Shown: positions 1 to 8,076 of the stretch, piece after piece
Position numbering within the stretch: the first letter of the stretch is position 1
Layout of the letters: every line of letters begins with the position of its first letter
NCBI RefSeq assembly: GCF_009649745.1
Contig: NZ_WJNG01000015.1
Location: 186,001-250,000 of the forward strand
DNA: 64,000 nt
From: Aquibacillus halophilus
Lineage (GTDB): Bacteria; Bacillota; Bacilli; Bacillales; Amphibacillaceae
Direction: 5' to 3'
Position numbers and translations under genes: made by a program
Notes under the pieces: generated by a model
Told to the model about the DNA's origin: nothing
Database searches by the model: none
What the model saw: only the letters and a program-made list of their open reading frames with translations

Positions 1-558
1 CGTATTGTGATTGGATTTCTTCTTCTGTCACTTACTCTTCAGGAACTTCTTGCTCGATATATTCATTTAGCTTTATTTAATAGGCAAGTTAATTTCTTAG
101 TGAATCCTCTGTTATTTCTAGCTCCTGGATCTGTATTTCATACTGATCTACAGTTTCAAACTGAGATTTAATTGCTCTATACTCTCATTAATTTCTGAAC
201 TAGGTGCTTCAATTTCTAATTCTTCAGTCTCTTGAAGAATTAGTTCTTGTTCAATTTATCTACTTAACGTCTGTTTCTGAAGCATTTCCGTGTCAATGGT
301 ATCCTGTCCATATTGTTGAAACATCATTAAAGTTTGGCTGTACATATCATTATATTTGCTTCCTTTAATCTTTTCACCATTAACAGTAGTTACAACTTTA
401 TCCTCCGTTACCTTCTCTATCTCTGTATTGTCAGAGGAGTTATTTTCCTCTGTAGTTTGTTGTGAGTTGTTTTAATCATTCTCTCCTTATTCACTACAAG
501 CTACTAAAAGAAGATTTAAAGAAACAACCAAAACAATAAATAAAAGGTTTTTCCTCAT
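1..558 (-). pseudogene. Decayed SurA-N-type lipoprotein (peptidyl-prolyl isomerase/chaperone-like), truncated by the window edge
   Basis: An ATG at 558-556 with a good AGAGGGG ribosome site opens a lipoprotein signal peptide (MRKNLLFIVLVV, then LLLVACSE, lipobox Cys at residue 21). The frame is then broken by TAA stops at 489-487, 474-472 and 258-256. A one-base loss near 165-170 shifts the frame, and the shifted frame carries further TAA stops. Across the stops the translation keeps a recognisable SurA N-terminal chaperone pattern: VNGEKIKGSKYNDMY, FQQYGQDTIDTEMLQKQTL and EEEIQSQY. Intact relatives are secreted, membrane-anchored folding factors resembling PrsA. Most stops sit where CAA (Gln) is plausible. 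The gene is divergent from its right neighbour. Family assignment is by recalled pattern only. Confidence 0.72.
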
Positions 559-755
559 AAATATCCCCTCTTTCGTAAATTTTTTTCCGTTTTTGGAGAT
601 TCCCTGCCAAATTAATTTTTAACCATAATGATGCAAACCGAGTCAGCATTTTAAATTCAGTGTTTGTTAAGCTATCCTTTGGGGAATTGTATTTATAAGA
701 TTAACAAAGAACCTATAATGGTTAACGAAAAATTTAAAGAAGAGGAGAGATATTA

Positions 756-1115
756 ATGAAACAAGTTTTATTCGTACAAACTGGAACTGGAGTCGATGTT
801 CATGGGCAAAATATTACCAAGGCAGCTGTTAGGGCTGTAGAGGATGCTATTTCTAATAATTCAATGCCAGGAATAGAGAAAGCATTACCTGGTAATTCTG
901 CGGATAATATGGAGGTATTTGTTAGAGTTGCTGTTCCACTTGACCGTGAAGAGGTGGATCACCAGGAAATTAAAAATGCAATTCCATATGGATCTGTTAC
1001 TGTTGATGTAACTGATGGAGGAATGGCCACCTCTAGCGGAATTATAATCGAAGAGGAAAATGATGAGAACGATTTAATGTATATTGTTAATGCTGCAGTC
1101 GAAGTGGGCTATTAA
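756..1115 (+). CDS. Lin0512-family conserved protein, paralogue 1
   Basis: A 119-residue protein of the uncharacterised Lin0512 family (TIGR02058 type), with no known function. Family-like blocks are the N-terminal QTGTGVDVHGQNITKAAVRA, the central NSMPGIEKALPG, IPYGSVTVDVTDGGMAT and the C-terminal NDLMYIVNAAVEVGY. It has no signal peptide or membrane segment, so it is probably cytoplasmic. The ATG follows GAGGAGAG at good spacing. A TATAAT-like -10 lies at 714-719, without a convincing -35. A close paralogue of identical length lies at 3625-3984. It is a single-gene unit ended by a hairpin. The family call is firm, and any function would be speculation. Confidence 0.85.
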   Translation: MKQVLFVQTGTGVDVHGQNITKAAVRAVEDAISNNSMPGIEKALPGNSADNMEVFVRVAVPLDREEVDHQEIKNAIPYGSVTVDVTDGGMATSSGIIIEEENDENDLMYIVNAAVEVGY

Positions 1116-1127
1116 TATTATCTTTAA

Positions 1128-1155
1128 TGGGTGCCTAAAAAGCACCCATTTTTTT
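1128..1155 (+). terminator. Intrinsic terminator of Lin0512 paralogue 1
   Basis: A perfect 7-bp stem (TGGGTGC with GCACCCA) and a 7-base loop are followed by a run of seven T, 12 bases after the stop codon. Confidence 0.85.
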
Positions 1156-1191
1156 ATGCCATGGTGGTTTATTATAGAGATAGCCATAAAG

Positions 1192-1950
1192 TTAGTCGGA
1201 GTTTTTATAATCTTTGTCATTTTTTTGAGTACTCATAGAAAATGTTAATGGTAAATTAGAACCTGTAAATAGCTTATAGACGAATGAAGAAGTTAAGCTA
1301 TAACTGTTTTCTATTTTTTCTACTAGATAATTAGTTCTTTCATAGAGTGCCGATCGGAAATGTGTTAGTTGTCGTAACGTTTTTTCCATTAGTGCTTCTT
1401 GATTTTCCAGATGGTCCAGCATGGTACTTTGATTGTCTCCATGGTTTGATAACTGATCAGACATTTGCTTATTTAGTTCAAAAAGTTCTTGCATTCGTAC
1501 AGTTATTTGTTGATTGGTAGATTCAAATTCTCCGAGTTGATTCACCATTTCTTGGTTTGAGTCATTTACAAGGCTAATTTGATTAATAAGATCTCGCTTA
1601 AGTGCACTTTCATCTTCTAAATGGTTTAGTAATTTCTCATCATTTTCATATAAAATTTTTAATCTCTCCCTAGCAAAAGTTTCAAACTCTTCGAACGTTA
1701 GTTTACTTCTTCCTAGTTCACTTAACTGCTTGTTGAAATTCTTCCATTGTACCGCCTGGGTATCTTGTTGTTTATGATATAGAGAATTTAAACCTTGGAT
1801 TGAATTTAAGATTGAGTTATTTGTTTTTTTCTGTTCATTTACGATTTCGGATATGCGATCTATTTTTAAATACGCTTGATTTGGTTCTGGAATTTTCTCT
1901 TGATTCTTGAATACACCAGGGTTTCCTTTGGCATTTATGAATAACCCCAT
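1192..1950 (-). CDS. Hypothetical coiled-coil protein
   Basis: A 252-residue protein I do not recognise. From about residue 30 to 215 it is rich in Gln, Asn, Glu and Leu with heptad-like spacing, for example LLNHLEDESALKRDLINQI and MLDHLENQEALMEKTLRQL, so it should form a long alpha-helical coiled coil. The C-terminal 35 residues (LFTGSNLPLTFSMS) look like a short separate segment. There is no signal peptide or transmembrane helix. The start ATG follows AAGGGATG. It is convergent with the Lin0512 gene at 756 and divergent from the VanY gene at 2228, apparently as a lone gene. A structural or cell-envelope-associated role is possible but unsupported. Confidence 0.75.
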   Translation of the reverse strand: MGLFINAKGNPGVFKNQEKIPEPNQAYLKIDRISEIVNEQKKTNNSILNSIQGLNSLYHKQQDTQAVQWKNFNKQLSELGRSKLTFEEFETFARERLKILYENDEKLLNHLEDESALKRDLINQISLVNDSNQEMVNQLGEFESTNQQITVRMQELFELNKQMSDQLSNHGDNQSTMLDHLENQEALMEKTLRQLTHFRSALYERTNYLVEKIENSYSLTSSFVYKLFTGSNLPLTFSMSTQKNDKDYKNSD

Positions 1951-2227
1951 TTTTACACATCCCTTAAATTTCTTTGTAATATCATATGCACGGATACGTT
2001 ACATGGGACTTTATCCCGCTCTATTCTAACTTTTAGAAATACATTTCATTATGATTAATTGATACATTGATTCTGCTAATAAATTTTACCGTTGAACTAA
2101 AATCAATCCATAATCGCAGGACTTTGCCATCTTTCTAACAATCTAGCGAATAGGTGGTTAGTTTACTAATATAATAGCCGGGTAAACACTAATATAAGTT
2201 AGATTAAAACTATTAGGAGGGATTGCA

Positions 2228-3463
2228 TTGCGATTACTAAACGTATCCATTTCAATGATGCTCCTCTTAGGATTATTCTTCTTTAATCTTGGGAGTGTCC
2301 ATGCTACTTCAGGTGACATAATATCAAATCCTGATGATCAATTGGTATTGATTAACAAGTCAAATCAATTACCGGAGGATTATGTACCAGATTCACTTGT
2401 CACACCAGAAGTAGCCTTTTCTGAAGAAGCTGAGCAGTTACGTTCCACAGCGGCTAATGCTCTAGAAAACATGTTTGCTGATGCAAATCAGGCAGGAATT
2501 AATTTGCGCGCCGCATCAGGTTATCGCTCATATGACTATCAGTTAGATCTCCATCAATATTACGTTAATCAATATGGGGAAGAGTATGCTAACCAAGTTA
2601 GCGCTAAGGCAGGACATAGTGAACACCAGACTGGTCTTGCGATGGATGTAACTTCACCAGCCAATAATAACGAATTGACTGAAGAATTTGCTAGTACCGA
2701 AGCAGGACAATGGGTAAGTGACCATGCCGATGAGTATGGGTTTATTATTCGCTACCCTGAAGGAAAAGAAAGTATTACTGGATATAACTATGAACCTTGG
2801 CACCTTCGTTACGTAGGAAATGATGTAGCACAACATATAATGAGTAACAATCTTACACTAGAAGAATACCACGGTGATAATGGTGAAAATAATTCTGATA
2901 CAACTCAGACCTATACAGTTCAACCAGGTGATACATTTTGGGGAATTGCTCAAAAATATGAAGCTACATCAGTCGATGATTTAAGAGAATTAAATCCAAC
3001 TGTTGACCCTTATCTACTACGAATAGGTATGACAATAAACATAAGTGGTCAGCCTTCCAATGATGAAGGTACTAATGACGATGGTTCTAATGAGGATAAC
3101 ACCTCTGAAGGAAATAATGAAACATACGTCGTTCAACCAGGTGACACATTTTGGGGAATTGCTCAAAACTATAGTGATGTAACTGTAAATGAGTTAATGA
3201 ATGCTAATGAAGGAATCGAACCAAGAGCGCTTGGGGTTAATCAGACATTAACTATACCAACTGCCGAAGATAATAACTCTGGTTCTGATTCTTCACCTGA
3301 AAGTTCACCCGGTATTGTAACTTACACTATTAAGCAGGGTGATACACTATGGGGAATTGCATCTGATTACCAAGGTGTTTCTATAAATGATCTAAAAGAG
3401 GCAAATCCATCAATAGAGCCACGATTTCTTTCTATTGGTTCACAAATAAATATTCCTAGATAA
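2228..3463 (+). CDS. Secreted D-Ala-D-Ala carboxypeptidase (VanY/M15B) with three LysM domains
   Basis: A 411-residue exported enzyme predicted to trim the terminal D-Ala from peptidoglycan stem peptides. A signal peptide covers residues 1-26. The M15B catalytic domain covers about 55-205: SGYRS motif at 97-101, zinc ligands H133 and D140 in SEHQTGLAMD, catalytic E189 and zinc ligand H192 in EPWHLRYV. Three wall-binding LysM repeats (about 228-273, 299-344 and 365-410) each begin with a QPGDTFWGIA-like block and are joined by low-complexity Ser/Asn/Asp/Glu linkers. The start is TTG at 2228, eight bases after a strong TAGGAGG. Most VanY-like proteins in Bacillaceae have fewer or no LysM domains. 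It is a single-gene unit with its own terminator, flanked by two Lin0512 paralogues. Confidence 0.92.
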   Translation: MRLLNVSISMMLLLGLFFFNLGSVHATSGDIISNPDDQLVLINKSNQLPEDYVPDSLVTPEVAFSEEAEQLRSTAANALENMFADANQAGINLRAASGYRSYDYQLDLHQYYVNQYGEEYANQVSAKAGHSEHQTGLAMDVTSPANNNELTEEFASTEAGQWVSDHADEYGFIIRYPEGKESITGYNYEPWHLRYVGNDVAQHIMSNNLTLEEYHGDNGENNSDTTQTYTVQPGDTFWGIAQKYEATSVDDLRELNPTVDPYLLRIGMTINISGQPSNDEGTNDDGSNEDNTSEGNNETYVVQPGDTFWGIAQNYSDVTVNELMNANEGIEPRALGVNQTLTIPTAEDNNSGSDSSPESSPGIVTYTIKQGDTLWGIASDYQGVSINDLKEANPSIEPRFLSIGSQINIPR

Positions 3464-3470
3464 AATCTGG

Positions 3471-3510
3471 AGGAAGAGAGTCTATAAATATTATCTCTCT
3501 TCCTCTTTTT
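3471..3510 (+). terminator. Intrinsic terminator of the VanY/LysM gene
   Basis: A perfect 10-bp stem, AGGAAGAGAG (3471-3480) with CTCTCTTCCT (3495-3504), is followed by CTTTTT. Confidence 0.88.
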
Positions 3511-3624
3511 ACTTGGTAGAAATTCAATATTTACTGGAGGATGTCGGAATAATTGCTTTCCATAAAATTTTAACCTACTCTAATAGGATAGAAAGCAAAA
3601 TTTATTATATAAGGAGTCGTTTAG

Positions 3625-3984
3625 ATGGAGAAGATTATTTTTATAGAAACTGGAATGGGAATTGATGTTCATGGTCAGAATATTACGAAAGCTGCAGTCC
3701 GTGCAGTAGAAAATGCTATACACTATAATTCGATGCCTGGAATTAGAGATTATTTGCCTAATCAATCGCTAGATAACATGCATGTCAATGTAAAACTTGC
3801 TGTTCCGATTGATATGGATAAACTAGACCATGAACAAGTTAAAAAAGAAATTCCCTATGGCCACGTTACAGTAGAGGTAATAGATGGGGGAATGGTAACA
3901 ACAAGCGGAATTTTACTAGAAGACAAGCAGGATAAAAATGATTTAATGTATATAGTCGTTGCTTCAGTGGAGGTTGGTTACTAA
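3625..3984 (+). CDS. Lin0512-family conserved protein, paralogue 2
   Basis: A 119-residue paralogue of the protein at 756-1115 with the same length and the same conserved blocks: ETGMGIDVHGQNITKAAVRA, NSMPGIRDYLP, IPYGHVTVEVIDGGMVT and KNDLMYIVVASVEVGY. Both N- and C-terminal signatures are intact, so neither copy looks like a decaying duplicate. AAGGAG lies 8 bases before the ATG. It has no membrane or export signal. No terminator is obvious before the DoxX-like gene 107 bases downstream, so read-through is possible. Function unknown. Confidence 0.85.
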   Translation: MEKIIFIETGMGIDVHGQNITKAAVRAVENAIHYNSMPGIRDYLPNQSLDNMHVNVKLAVPIDMDKLDHEQVKKEIPYGHVTVEVIDGGMVTTSGILLEDKQDKNDLMYIVVASVEVGY

Positions 3985-4091
3985 CCTCAATAATACTGTT
4001 ATAATTTATATCAATATTTATGTAAAAAAATTGGCATAGGTTGTCCTAACCCTAACATATAAATAAGTATAAATAATTAGGAGGGATGACT

Positions 4092-4454
4092 TTGCCGGTT
4101 TTAGCTTCCCTGAAACTTATACGTTATGCAGTGGCATATGTGTTTATTACTTCTGGTTTACTCAAATTATTAAGCCCAAATTTTGCAACAGTGTTTATTA
4201 ATCTAGGATTTCCTTATCCCGAAGCCACGTTACTTTTGGTTGCTTGTTTTGAAATTGCTTGCGGTTGTTTTATTCTACTCAATTATTACGTTAAAACAGC
4301 TACTATACCACTACTAACCATAATGATCATTGCTTTTTTATTAACAAAGGTACCTATAATGCATTCAGGCCTCCTTCAATTTGCGTTTGAGGCTCGTTTA
4401 GATCTAGTGATGATTTGCCTTCTATTTATCTTATGGAAAACACATCGCAAGTAA
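4092..4454 (+). CDS. DoxX-like small integral membrane protein
   Basis: A protein of about 120 residues with four predicted transmembrane helices (roughly residues 7-25, 45-62, 68-85 and 95-113), resembling the DoxX/DoxD superfamily of small four-helix membrane proteins (FITSGLLKLLSPNF near the N-terminus). I chose the TTG at 4092 because the strong AGGAGGG ends directly against the ATG at 4086, leaving that ATG no spacing, whereas the TTG sits 6 bases away. With the ATG the product would be 122 residues. The substrate is unknown. Some DoxX relatives take part in redox or thiosulfate metabolism, but nothing here shows that. Confidence 0.75.
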   Translation: MPVLASLKLIRYAVAYVFITSGLLKLLSPNFATVFINLGFPYPEATLLLVACFEIACGCFILLNYYVKTATIPLLTIMIIAFLLTKVPIMHSGLLQFAFEARLDLVMICLLFILWKTHRK

Positions 4455-4503
4455 TCCAAATTAAGTGGTACAGTTTGAAACAATACTGGAACTAAAATAA
4501 AAC

Positions 4504-4533
4504 TCAGGTTAGTCAATGCTAACCTGAATTTTT
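4504..4533. terminator. Bidirectional terminator between the DoxX-like gene and manA
   Basis: A perfect 9-bp stem, TCAGGTTAG with CTAACCTGA, has A-rich sequence on the left and T-rich sequence on the right. It can serve both convergent genes. Confidence 0.8.
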
Positions 4534-4543
4534 AAATGCATAA

Positions 4544-5500
4544 CTATGGATGTGAAACTATAAATTCTGCTTGTCCCGATAGTGAATAGTCATGAATAGT
4601 TGCTGGTAAGATAAAATGATCACCTTTTTTAATAGCAAAGGTTCGTCCGTTTACTTTCATTTCTGCATTTCCTTCTATAATACTTACCTGCAAAAAATCA
4701 CTTGTTAGTTGTTGCTTTATTTCGCCATTTAAATTCCAGTGATAGACCGTAAAATACGTTTCTTCGACTAGTCTTTTGGAGGTAAGTCCTCCACTAGTTT
4801 CTTGCCCATGCTTAATTATAGGTTCTTGATGTGGTGCTGTTGTAACTTCAATTGCTTGATTTAAATGCAACTCTCTTGTATTTCCTTTACTATCTCTTCG
4901 TTCGTAATCATAGACGCGATAAGTAATGTCAGAACTTTGTTGTGTTTCTAAAATAACAATCCCTTTTCCTATCGCATGAATTGTTCCACTTGGTACATAT
5001 ACAAAATCTCCAGCTTTCACTTTAACCCTACGAAGAAGTTTATCCCATTCACTTTTATCAACCATATGTTTAAACTCTTGATGTGAAAGAGCATGATGAC
5101 CAAAGACTATTTCTGCTCCCTCTTCAGCACTTAAAACATACCAACATTCTGTCTTTCCATATGGATGCCCCTCTACTTCACGGGCATATGTATCATCTGG
5201 ATGTACTTGAACGGAAAGATCATCATTGGCATCCAAAATTTTAACAAGTAAGGGGTATTCTTCATCATCACTTGATGATTTGTTAAATAATTCACCATGG
5301 TTACTCCAAGCATCTGCCAACGTTTCACCGCTTAACACACCATTTTCAATCGTGCTTGGTCCATTTGGATGAGCAGAAATAACCCAGGCCTCTCCAGTTC
5401 TATTGTTAGGAATATCATAATTGAACTCTTCTTGTAATTTTTGGCCTCCCCATATTCTTTCTTGGAATACAGGTTTTAAAAAAATTGGTTCGTTATACAT
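4544..5500 (-). CDS. manA: Mannose-6-phosphate isomerase, class I
   Basis: A 318-residue cytoplasmic zinc enzyme that interconverts mannose-6-phosphate and fructose-6-phosphate, for mannose use and for sugar-nucleotide precursors. Visible zinc ligands are Q98 and H100 in VQVHPDD, E118 in GKTECWYV and H175 in GTIHAIGKG. The active-site region ITYRVYDYERRD follows at about 193-204. The length matches the short Bacillus class I enzymes (about 315 residues). The ATG is preceded by AAAGGGG. It is monocistronic, with a 491-bp upstream spacer that holds a perfect palindrome (5528-5547) and a DnaA-box cluster. No PTS gene lies beside it. Confidence 0.95.
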   Translation of the reverse strand: MYNEPIFLKPVFQERIWGGQKLQEEFNYDIPNNRTGEAWVISAHPNGPSTIENGVLSGETLADAWSNHGELFNKSSSDDEEYPLLVKILDANDDLSVQVHPDDTYAREVEGHPYGKTECWYVLSAEEGAEIVFGHHALSHQEFKHMVDKSEWDKLLRRVKVKAGDFVYVPSGTIHAIGKGIVILETQQSSDITYRVYDYERRDSKGNTRELHLNQAIEVTTAPHQEPIIKHGQETSGGLTSKRLVEETYFTVYHWNLNGEIKQQLTSDFLQVSIIEGNAEMKVNGRTFAIKKGDHFILPATIHDYSLSGQAEFIVSHP

Positions 5501-5527
5501 GATATTGCCCCTTTATGTCATATTTTT

Positions 5528-5547
5528 ATTTTACTATAAAGTAAAAT
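5528..5547. promoter_or_regulatory. Perfect palindrome upstream of manA, possible operator
   Basis: An 8-bp perfect inverted repeat, ATTTTACT and AGTAAAAT, separated by ATAA, lies 28-47 bases upstream of the manA start codon and overlaps where its promoter should be. No regulator can be assigned from the sequence, and AT-rich palindromes also arise by chance. Confidence 0.35.
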
Positions 5548-5706
5548 CGATTCTATTTAACGTTAGGTCCATATAATAAAGGAATAATTTTTTACGACTA
5601 AATCAATATGGAATAGATCTAATATGCTTTTTATAACATACTATTTAGAACTATATAAATCAAATACTGGCTCAGTTTTATTAGTTTTCTATCGAATATA
5701 AATAAC

Positions 5707-5893
5707 TTGTCCACATAACTATACACAATTTCTTTTTTTAAAAATTATTCACACGTTATACCTGAATATAAACAACTTATCCACCGGTTTTATCCACATA
5801 CACACACCCATCAACCCCTATTTTGTGTAAGAATGCTTGTTCCCTACTATATATCGAATGTTATCCTCAGGTTTATCCACACCCTGTGTATAA
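5707..5893. other. DnaA-box cluster outside oriC
   Basis: Seven matches to the DnaA box TTATCCACA lie within 187 bp. Perfect copies are at 5790-5798 and 5873-5881. Copies with one mismatch are at 5707 (TTGTCCACA), 5745 (TTATTCACA), 5777 (TTATCCACC), 5861 (TTATCCTCA) and, inverted, 5885 (TGTGTATAA). The spacer between htrC and manA has no gene. It lies 36 kb from oriC. B. subtilis has DnaA-box clusters outside oriC that titrate DnaA, and from memory one is at yydA, which adjoins htrC there. Confidence 0.82.
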
Positions 5894-5946
5894 GTTTCAT
5901 GTTTACTTACTTAATACAACCAAACATTACAACATCTTTGTTGAGC

Positions 5947-5984
5947 AAAAAAAGGAGCCGGATCCAAGTGGATTCCAACTCCCT
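5947..5984 (-). terminator. Terminator of the wal-htrC operon
   Basis: On the minus strand an imperfect hairpin (GGAGTTGGA pairing with TCCGGCTCC, including G-T pairs) is followed by a T run, 8 bases past the htrC stop. Confidence 0.72.
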
Positions 5985-5991
5985 AAAATGC

Positions 5992-7221
5992 TTAATATTC
6001 TTGTGCAGCTAACCGTACAGTTACCTCTAGCCTATTACCATCCCGATAATAAGTAATTTTCATTTCTTCTCCTACTTGTTTTTCTTGATACAAGTGTTTC
6101 CGAAGACTAACTATATTGTTAATTTGTTCTCCATCCAAATGAGTAATAACATCATATGATTGTAGATCTGCTTGATCTGCAGGCGACATAGGTTCAATAC
6201 TACGCAAGTAAATGCCACCTTCCACTTCCTCTGGTAGTCCTAAGCTTCGTTGCCACTCTGCCTTGGCCAAGTCTTCAAGTGATTCTACCTCAACACCAAG
6301 ATAAGGACGTGTGACTTTACCTTCAACCTCTAGCTGGTCAATAATCGGAATGGCATCATCAACAGGAATAGCAAAACCAATACCCTCGACAGATGACTGA
6401 GCAATTTTCATCGAATTAATTCCAATTAATTGTCCACTCATATTAATCAAGGCCCCACCACTATTTCCTGGGTTTATTGCTGCGTCTGTTTGGATAACTT
6501 CTGCATGCCAATCTGCTCTTCCATCCATATCAAAATCTTGTGGTATGGCGCGTTGTTTTCCACTTATAATCCCTTGAGTCACCGAGCCAGATAAATAAAG
6601 ACCAAGTGGACTTCCAATAGCTATTGCTGGTTCTCCAACTTTAATTGCTTCAGAATTTCCCATCTCAACTACATTATCCACTTCTGAGCTGTCCATCTCT
6701 AAGACCGCCAGATCTGTAAATAAATCACTTCCTAAAATCTCAGCACTAACTCTAGTATCGTCAGATAGTACAACCTCTACTTGATCTGCTCCTTGGATGA
6801 CATGATGGTTCGTTACGACAAATGCACTTCCGTTCTCTATCTTGTAAATCACACCTGATCCAGTTCCTGCTTCTCCATATTGCCTTTGTTCCCAAAAATC
6901 AGTTTGTGCCTGAATATTTACCACACCAACTACTGCTGGTGCTACCTTTCCAACTACATCAGTAATTTGAGTTGAAACTTCTACATTTAGATTTTGTGTT
7001 GTACCACCCAAATTTACTTCGTCGTTTTCCTGTACACTTGGTTCATTCGTTTCATTTTGTTCTACAATAGTGTACGGAAGAATATTGGATTGAATTAATG
7101 CAGGTAACGCAAATACAATTAATGCAGCACCTATAATGACACCCAAAACCGTAGATAATAGCCAGCTTGGCCCTTTTTTTCTACTTCTTTTTGGTTTATA
7201 GTGTTCATCATAATACCCCAT
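5992..7221 (-). CDS. htrC: HtrA-family membrane-anchored serine protease
   Basis: A 409-residue surface quality-control protease (YycK/HtrC position). The N-terminus is cytoplasmic and basic, with a single transmembrane helix at about 21-43 and the rest extracellular. The trypsin-like domain has a complete triad: H140 in TNHH, D170 in LFTDLAVLEM and S254 in PGNSGGALIN. One PDZ domain follows at about 305-400 (PYLGVEVE). GGAATGG precedes the ATG. It is the last gene of the walRKHIJ cluster, 57 bases after walJ, which is the order in B. subtilis and supports the htrC assignment over htrA or htrB. Family members degrade misfolded exported proteins. Confidence 0.93.
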   Translation of the reverse strand: MGYYDEHYKPKRSRKKGPSWLLSTVLGVIIGAALIVFALPALIQSNILPYTIVEQNETNEPSVQENDEVNLGGTTQNLNVEVSTQITDVVGKVAPAVVGVVNIQAQTDFWEQRQYGEAGTGSGVIYKIENGSAFVVTNHHVIQGADQVEVVLSDDTRVSAEILGSDLFTDLAVLEMDSSEVDNVVEMGNSEAIKVGEPAIAIGSPLGLYLSGSVTQGIISGKQRAIPQDFDMDGRADWHAEVIQTDAAINPGNSGGALINMSGQLIGINSMKIAQSSVEGIGFAIPVDDAIPIIDQLEVEGKVTRPYLGVEVESLEDLAKAEWQRSLGLPEEVEGGIYLRSIEPMSPADQADLQSYDVITHLDGEQINNIVSLRKHLYQEKQVGEEMKITYYRDGNRLEVTVRLAAQEY

Positions 7222-7278
7222 TGCACCATTCCTTTCTTAATGGAAGTAATAGTCTATTATTTCTATTAACCGATAAAA

Positions 7279-8076
7279 TTAAACTACCTCATATAAAGGT
7301 GTTGGTTGTTTAGGATCTGTATCATGAAGTTGAAGGTTAGATCCAATGGTAAATCCATTATCATTTAGATAGTTCTTAACAGACATTCGAGCTAAATCTT
7401 TCATATTATTATCTTTACTCAAATGTGCTAAATAAATGCGCTTTGTACAGTTTCCAATAATTTCACTCAACGCTAGAGCACAATCCTCATTTGATACATG
7501 TCCAGAATCACCTAATATCCTTCGTTTAACGCTCCAAGGATAATGACCCATCCTCAGCATAGATACATCATGATTAGATTCAAAGATGAGAGCATCTGAA
7601 TTTTCTACCGTTTTTTTAATCCGTTCAGAGACATAACCGAGATCAGTAACTAATGATACTTTCTTCCCATTATGATGAAAGGTATAAAACATGGGTTCTG
7701 CAGCATCATGTGATACACCAAATGATTCAACATCTATGTCACCAAACGATTTAGTTTCTTCCAAATTGAATACAAACTTTTGATCCAATGCTAGCTTTCC
7801 AATTGAGCCTTCCATTGCTTTCCATGTTTTTTCATTGGCGTAAATAGGTAAGTTATATTTTCTTGCTAATATACCAAGTCCCTTTATATGATCACTATGT
7901 TCATGGGTGACCAGTATCTTTGTAATTTCTGCTGGATTGACTTGAATTTCAGTGAACAATCGTTCCATTTCTTTTCCACTTAAACCAACATCAACTAACA
8001 TTTTTTCTTTTTCAGTAGCAATGTAAAAGGCATTCCCTTTACTTCCTGATGCAAGTACGCTGAAACTTAACGTCAT
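7279..8076 (-). CDS. walJ: WalJ, MBL-fold nuclease-type metallohydrolase
   Basis: A 265-residue metallo-beta-lactamase-fold hydrolase (YycJ). The metal-binding signature is [11 protein letters not shown] near residue 60, with further ligands in VSHDAA, TDLGY and the C-terminal AHLSKDN. YycJ relatives are single-strand DNA exonucleases or linked to coordination of cell division with replication. I chose ATG at 8076 because it overlaps the walI stop as ATGA and follows GGAGTGGGG. A TTG at 8091 would add five residues but lacks a ribosome site. Fifth gene of the wal operon. Confidence 0.93.
   Translation of the reverse strand: MTLSFSVLASGSKGNAFYIATEKEKMLVDVGLSGKEMERLFTEIQVNPAEITKILVTHEHSDHIKGLGILARKYNLPIYANEKTWKAMEGSIGKLALDQKFVFNLEETKSFGDIDVESFGVSHDAAEPMFYTFHHNGKKVSLVTDLGYVSERIKKTVENSDALIFESNHDVSMLRMGHYPWSVKRRILGDSGHVSNEDCALALSEIIGNCTKRIYLAHLSKDNNMKDLARMSVKNYLNDNGFTIGSNLQLHDTDPKQPTPLYEVV

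Noticed and set aside
5823-6056. 77-codon rightward open frame
   Set aside because: It overlaps the DnaA-box cluster, the htrC terminator and the end of htrC. It has no plausible start region.
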